DNA of 63,879 bases. It comes from an uncultured Bacilli bacterium. Its GTDB lineage: Bacteria; Bacillota_I; Bacilli_A; RFN20; CAG-826. Positions 60,794 to 63,879 of the stretch are shown piece after piece. Where the stretch lies: contig CAJOLV010000009.1 of the NCBI GenBank assembly GCA_905235515.1, forward strand, positions 1 through 63,879, read 5' to 3'. The notes beneath the pieces are model-generated. The model saw nothing but the letters and a program-made list of their open reading frames with translations, was not told where the DNA came from and ran no database searches. The position numbers and the translations under genes are program-made. The stretch's first letter is position 1. Each line of letters starts with the position of its first letter.

Positions 60794-61744
60794 TTATAAA
60801 ATATATAATCCAATTCTAAAAGTAACATTAGGATGATGATTATTTCCAGGTAATGGATCTCTTAATGCCGCTGGATACCTACTTCCGAGGCACTCTCCTC
60901 CCATAAGATTATATCCACCACCACGCATAACATAATTAGAGCCATTTCTTTCTCTTGTCCATTCCCAGTTATTGCCCGCTAAATCATAAATATTATTTGC
61001 TTTAGTTTCTTCAAATACACCTGTGTAATTTCCTTTGGCATTTACTGAGAATGTGTCGTTTGAATAATTGCCCCAGCTAGTACTATCTCTTGATACTTCA
61101 TTTCTTGTTTTAGCATTGGAATCAATTAACCACTGTAATGTAGTATCATAATTGATTCCCCATGGGAAGAATCCCTGCACAGAATCATTATCGGAATATA
61201 AAGATTCACAAACTCCTACTGTATCTTGTGGTGAAAATCGTACCCAAATATTACCTGGGTTATCACTTGAGACTTTTACACTTAATGGTTTATTGTTTGT
61301 GCCTTTGCTTGCTTCATATCTCCCGATATAAAAGCCGCCATAAGTTTTTATGCTTTTAACCATTTGTTTATATGAATCTAAATCTACTTCATCATAATAA
61401 TTAGTAAATTTGTCACCACTAGAAAAATAACTGCCGAAATCCTGTGCTTTAAATTTAGTTTTAATAGTTGGAACCCAAACATATTCGCTATTATCAGGTG
61501 CAATTACCACTAGACCTGTATTTATTGTTTGCTCATTAATATTATTTGAAACTACAAAATTAAATGGAACATATGCAATATCACCATTTTTATCTTCATA
61601 TTTAGTCGCTTTAGTATTTTCTATATCTATACCAGTTAAATCAAAATTGCTGGAATTAGAATTAGCGTTGCTACAAGATGAAACAATAAAAATGAGTAAT
61701 ATAGATGCTGCTATTGTTAAAAATCTTTTCATTTCTTTTTCCAT
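60794..61744 (-). CDS. Lipoprotein with a SUMF1/formylglycine-generating-enzyme-like domain
   Basis: The protein has 316 residues, or 312 if it starts at the ATG at 61732, whose product MKRFLTIAASILLIFIVSSC is a cleaner lipoprotein signal. The SUMF1 (FGE-sulfatase) fold shows in GLVVIAPDNSEYVWVP, FYIGRYEASKG, IYDLAGNNWEWTRERN, VMRGGGYNLMGG and NVTFRIGLYIL. The Cys pair of true formylglycine enzymes is not evident, so a binding or structural role is more likely. The start overlaps the SDR gene by up to 16 bp. Confidence 0.8.
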   Translation of the reverse strand: MEKEMKRFLTIAASILLIFIVSSCSNANSNSSNFDLTGIDIENTKATKYEDKNGDIAYVPFNFVVSNNINEQTINTGLVVIAPDNSEYVWVPTIKTKFKAQDFGSYFSSGDKFTNYYDEVDLDSYKQMVKSIKTYGGFYIGRYEASKGTNNKPLSVKVSSDNPGNIWVRFSPQDTVGVCESLYSDNDSVQGFFPWGINYDTTLQWLIDSNAKTRNEVSRDSTSWGNYSNDTFSVNAKGNYTGVFEETKANNIYDLAGNNWEWTRERNGSNYVMRGGGYNLMGGECLGSRYPAALRDPLPGNNHHPNVTFRIGLYIL

Positions 61745-62595
61745 TCCTTTACAAATTTGTCAGTAAAGTCCCATAGTTCCTTTTGATTTTTAATTTCATA
61801 TGATAATGGTGATGATTCTTTATAATTAATACTTCTATCAAAATATTTAGCTTTTACATTTAAAGAATCATCTAACATAAGCGATGCAAGAGCGCTGGAT
61901 GATTTATCCAAATCTCCAAATCTATCTGGCATCATTGTCTTTACAAAGATTATTCTTGATTTAGGCATAGGGCCACCAGCAAAATTCGTTTGCATCATGC
62001 CTGGATTAAATGAATTAACTAATGTGTCTTTATTCTCTTGATCCAATCTTTCTTGAAGTTCATTTGTAAAATAAATATTTGATAATTTAGAATATGGATA
62101 AGCTGTCCTATCATTATTTTCAGAATAAAAAATATCTTCTACATTTGTCCACTTTAAACCTTGAGGTGGATTATGCATGTCGCTTGTAATATTGAATATC
62201 TTTTTAATGTTGTATTTTTTGAGCAAAAGATTGGTTAAGTACCAATGACCTAAATAGTTAGTAGCCATAACAATCTCAACTCCATCAACTGATTTTCCTT
62301 GATGCATTCCAGATATCCCAGCGTTATTTATAAGGCCATATAAAGAATCGTTTGTTTTTTCAAATTCAGACACGAATTCTTCTATTGATTTAAGCGATGA
62401 TGTATCTAATTTTATGTATTCAATATTTGGATTTTGGGTTTCTTTAAAAATTTGTTGTTTTGCTGATTCTGCTTTTTCTAAATTACGGCAAGCTAAAATA
62501 ATTCGATATTCTTTATTTAAAGCTATTTTTTTAGCGGTTTCAAAGCCTAATCCTGAATTAGCTCCTGTTATAATTACATTTTTTAATTCACTCAT
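61729..62595 (-). CDS. Short-chain dehydrogenase/reductase
   Basis: This 288-residue classical/extended SDR has TGANSGLGFETA (cofactor loop), LINNAGISG, NITSDM (catalytic Ser) and AYPYSKLSN (Tyr-x-x-x-Lys). The long C-terminus resembles protochlorophyllide-reductase-like or retinol-dehydrogenase-like members. ACRN after the second strand suggests NADP(H). It lies 4 bp after the marR gene. Confidence 0.9.
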   Translation of the reverse strand: MSELKNVIITGANSGLGFETAKKIALNKEYRIILACRNLEKAESAKQQIFKETQNPNIEYIKLDTSSLKSIEEFVSEFEKTNDSLYGLINNAGISGMHQGKSVDGVEIVMATNYLGHWYLTNLLLKKYNIKKIFNITSDMHNPPQGLKWTNVEDIFYSENNDRTAYPYSKLSNIYFTNELQERLDQENKDTLVNSFNPGMMQTNFAGGPMPKSRIIFVKTMMPDRFGDLDKSSSALASLMLDDSLNVKAKYFDRSINYKESSPLSYEIKNQKELWDFTDKFVKEWKKK

Positions 62596-62599
62596 ATAA

Positions 62600-63016
62600 T
62601 CACGCTCCTATCAATTTATTAAGAAGGCTAATCATTTCTTCTTTTTCTTTTGAATTTAAATTCTTTGATAACTCGTTTTCAATATCATCACCAACCTTGT
62701 TTAATTCCTTTTCTAATGATAAAGCTGTTTTGGTTGGTGTGATTAGTTTTCCTCTTGCATCATTGGGATTAGCTATTCTTTCAACTAAACCTTTCTTTTC
62801 TAAATAATCTATGTGTCCTATTGTTGTTGGATGAGTCATAGATAAAAATTCTTCTATATCTGTAACTCTTGCACTATGATTATTTTTTGCATATAAAAAC
62901 TTTAATATTTTATATTGTGTTGCGCTTATCTCATAAGGCTCTAAAATCTTATTTGAAATCTTATCAAATTTAAGTGATGCTTTTTTAATCAAAATAGCTA
63001 TTTTATTTATTTCCAT
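62600..63016 (-). CDS. MarR-family transcriptional regulator
   Basis: This 138-residue winged-helix repressor has ISATQYKILKFLYA, VTDIEEFLSMTHPTTIGHID (recognition region), LEKKGLVERIANPNDARGKL (wing, with the N-P-x-D-x-R-x-K motif) and a helical C-terminal dimer arm. It probably represses its own operon through the paired sites at 63033-63068. The ligand is unknown, probably a small phenolic or aromatic compound. Confidence 0.92.
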   Translation of the reverse strand: MEINKIAILIKKASLKFDKISNKILEPYEISATQYKILKFLYAKNNHSARVTDIEEFLSMTHPTTIGHIDYLEKKGLVERIANPNDARGKLITPTKTALSLEKELNKVGDDIENELSKNLNSKEKEEMISLLNKLIGA

Positions 63017-63032
63017 AAATTAATTCTCTTTC

Positions 63033-63078
63033 GTAGTTTCCTACAAATATTATATAGTAGGTTCCTACCAAATGTCAA
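63033..63078 (-). promoter_or_regulatory. MarR operon promoter with paired operators
   Basis: On the minus strand TTGACA (63078-63073), 18 bp and TATAAT (63054-63049). GTAGGTTCCTAC (63057-63068) is a near-perfect palindrome within the spacer and GTAGTTTCCTAC (63033-63044) a similar one just after the -10. They differ at one base and start 24 bp apart, so two MarR dimers could sit on one DNA face over the promoter. Confidence 0.8.
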
Positions 63079-63127
63079 TTGATTTGCTTTCTTTTATAAG
63101 AAAAGAAAAATTCCCCCACCAATAGAT

Positions 63128-63562
63128 ATATCCATAACCATCAGTTTCTAATTAACGTAATCTCGTTAGATATGAAACATCGAGTGTTATTCAACTAATC
63201 AACGTTTGGATATTAAAAACTGTGGCTTGAAACTCCTTAAAACAGTCAAGGCTGTACAAATATAGGAACAAGTTCACAGTGTAAATTAATTATACCAGGA
63301 GAAAGAAATGTTATCTAATCAAAGACCGGGTACGATTAGATAATACGAATTAATATATGGAATTATTTATAGACGAAACTCAAATGCGATTATGACAAGG
63401 TCAGGTCGCCATCGCTACAATGAACTGTAATCACCCGATTTCGATTACAGGAAGCTTTATTTGAGGGCCTTCGCGGAAAGCAAGGAGGACATCCAGGATA
63501 ACGGCATATATTGATTATGCTAGTTAGACATAAAAGAAAATCTAACCAAAAATGGTTAGATT
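63128..63562 (+). ncRNA. Candidate structured non-coding RNA, class unknown
   Basis: This 430-bp interval has no usable frame on either strand and contains many perfect stems. ATATCCA/TGGATAT (63128-63134/63207-63213) encloses GUUUC/GAAAC. ACTGTG/CACAGT (63219-63224/63275-63280) encloses CTTG/CAAG and ACAG/CTGT. TTATCTAATC/GATTAGATAA (63311-63320/63334-63343). CTCAAAT/ATTTGAG (63379-63385/63459-63465) closes a junction containing GCGAT/ATCGC (63386-63390/63411-63415) and CTGTAATC/GATTACAG (63425-63432/63443-63450). GCATA/TATGC lies at 63504-63520. GC rises to about half at 63386-63500. The strand is uncertain; extra G-U pairs favour plus. RNase P, tmRNA, SRP and 6S signatures were not found. 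Confidence 0.45.
63529..63562 (-). terminator. Hairpin after the ZIP transporter gene, or 3' end of the RNA candidate
   Basis: AATCTAACC (63539-63547) and GGTTAGATT (63554-63562) form a perfect 9-bp stem with a 6-nt loop. On the minus strand TTCTTTTAT follows, fitting a terminator for the gene at 63642. On the plus strand the T-run is poor. Confidence 0.65.
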
Positions 63563-63641
63563 ACATTATTTGTTAAACGATGACTTAATTATACAATTTT
63601 CTTAAGAAACAACGTTATCTTGCTTATTTTAAAGTAGAATT

Positions 63642-63879
63642 TTATAACTGAATACAGTCCAGTGCAAGCATGATCACAAATCCTAAAATGAATGACCAGA
63701 CACCAAAGTGATCGTGACCTTCGCTTGTCATTTCTGGAATCATTTCTTCCGCAACTACGTAGATCATGCATCCACCCGCAAAGGCTAAAGCCCAAGGCAT
63801 AATTCCTTGGATTTGCATAGCAAGGAATAAACCAATGACTGCGGCAACTGGTTCAACTGCACCACTTAACATACCAAAG
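63642..63879 (-). CDS. ZIP-family divalent metal transporter, C-terminal part
   Basis: The frame runs into the window edge (…FGMLSGAVEPVAAVIGLFLA), so the 5' part is missing. The visible 79 residues carry three transmembrane segments and the ZIP-family motifs S-G-A-V-E-P-x-A-A-V-I-G and F-A-G-G-C-M-I-Y-V-V-A-E-E-M-I-P-E, the latter with metal-binding Glu residues, then EGHDHFGVWSFILGF. It imports or exports Zn, Fe or Mn. The Met at 63872 is internal. A hairpin terminator lies 80 bp downstream. Confidence 0.9.
   Translation of the reverse strand, partial: FGMLSGAVEPVAAVIGLFLAMQIQGIMPWALAFAGGCMIYVVAEEMIPEMTSEGHDHFGVWSFILGFVIMLALDCIQL

Noticed and set aside
63386..63500. SRP, RNase P or tmRNA identity for the folded region
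   Set aside because: AGGTCAGGTC recalls SRP and GGAAAG recalls RNase P, but the conserved SRP loop, the GAGGAAAGUCC motif and the tmRNA ends are missing.
63589..63795. 68-residue minus ORF at the right edge
   Set aside because: It is a shadow of the ZIP transporter frame, which has transmembrane and metal-site motifs.
1..63879. Genetic code 4 (TGA = Trp)
   Set aside because: TGA ends genes in ATGA overlaps (for example 8914-8917) and TGG is used for Trp throughout.
1..63879. CRISPR arrays, rRNA and tRNA genes
   Set aside because: No regularly spaced direct repeats and no rRNA or tRNA signatures were seen on reading both strands.

Overview
The window is about 64 kb of AT-rich, densely packed DNA. 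It most likely comes from an uncultured, gut-associated member of the Bacilli/Mollicutes-related Firmicutes. The basis for this is strong Shine-Dalgarno sites, lipoboxes, Gram-positive-type C-terminal membrane anchors, an HrcA-type CIRCE operator, FakA/FakB fatty-acid kinase, FeoAB and many dietary-glycan genes. TGA is used as a stop (for example in the 8914-8917 ATGA overlap), so this is not a code-4 Mycoplasma. No rRNA, tRNA or CRISPR array was seen.

Layout. (1) 1-4.9 kb is accessory: a RhuM-family gene remnant, a secreted serpin, two divergent surface proteins that share a C-terminal anchor and flank an inverted repeat, and a master-invertase-type serine recombinase. (2) 5-12 kb is mostly housekeeping: htpG behind a CIRCE element, a TrpXYZ-like ABC importer behind a ~200-nt structured leader that looks like an unassigned riboswitch, antitoxin debris, and gpmA. 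(3) 12.4-33.4 kb is one large minus-strand fructan-utilisation locus. It holds an MsmEFGK-type importer with a fused double permease, a LacI regulator, three different GH32 enzymes (cell-anchored, lipoprotein with a Glu in place of the Asp nucleophile, and cytoplasmic), three surface proteins sharing a repeated beta-sandwich-like module, and a fructokinase. A perfect 14-bp operator lies at its head, and a divergent GH2 enzyme follows at 33.6 kb.

(4) 36.6-38.2 kb holds hpt-prs. (5) 38.2-50.7 kb is an eleven-gene, almost gapless minus-strand operon. It combines a carotenoid/retinol-desaturase-like flavoprotein, an acyl-adenylating enzyme fused to a carrier domain, two PlsC acyltransferases, FakB, FakA, an MFS_2 symporter between them, three alpha/beta hydrolases and a NodB deacetylase. 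I read it as an uncharacterised lipid acquisition and remodelling system. Its promoter appears to give a leaderless mRNA. (6) 50.8-58.8 kb has a DUF349 protein, a DtxR-regulated Feo iron-uptake operon with two near-identical operators, an S41-peptidase-like lipoprotein and an unknown lipoprotein. (7) 59-63 kb is a MarR-controlled operon (SDR, SUMF1-like lipoprotein, ferredoxin-nitroreductase, amidohydrolase). (8) 63.1-63.56 kb is a non-coding stretch of nested, mutually compatible perfect stems, a candidate structured RNA, followed by a ZIP metal transporter cut by the window edge.

The most unusual signals are the orphan riboswitch-like leader (10.8-11.0 kb), the folded non-coding region (63.1-63.56 kb), the eleven-gene lipid operon and the Glu-nucleophile GH32.
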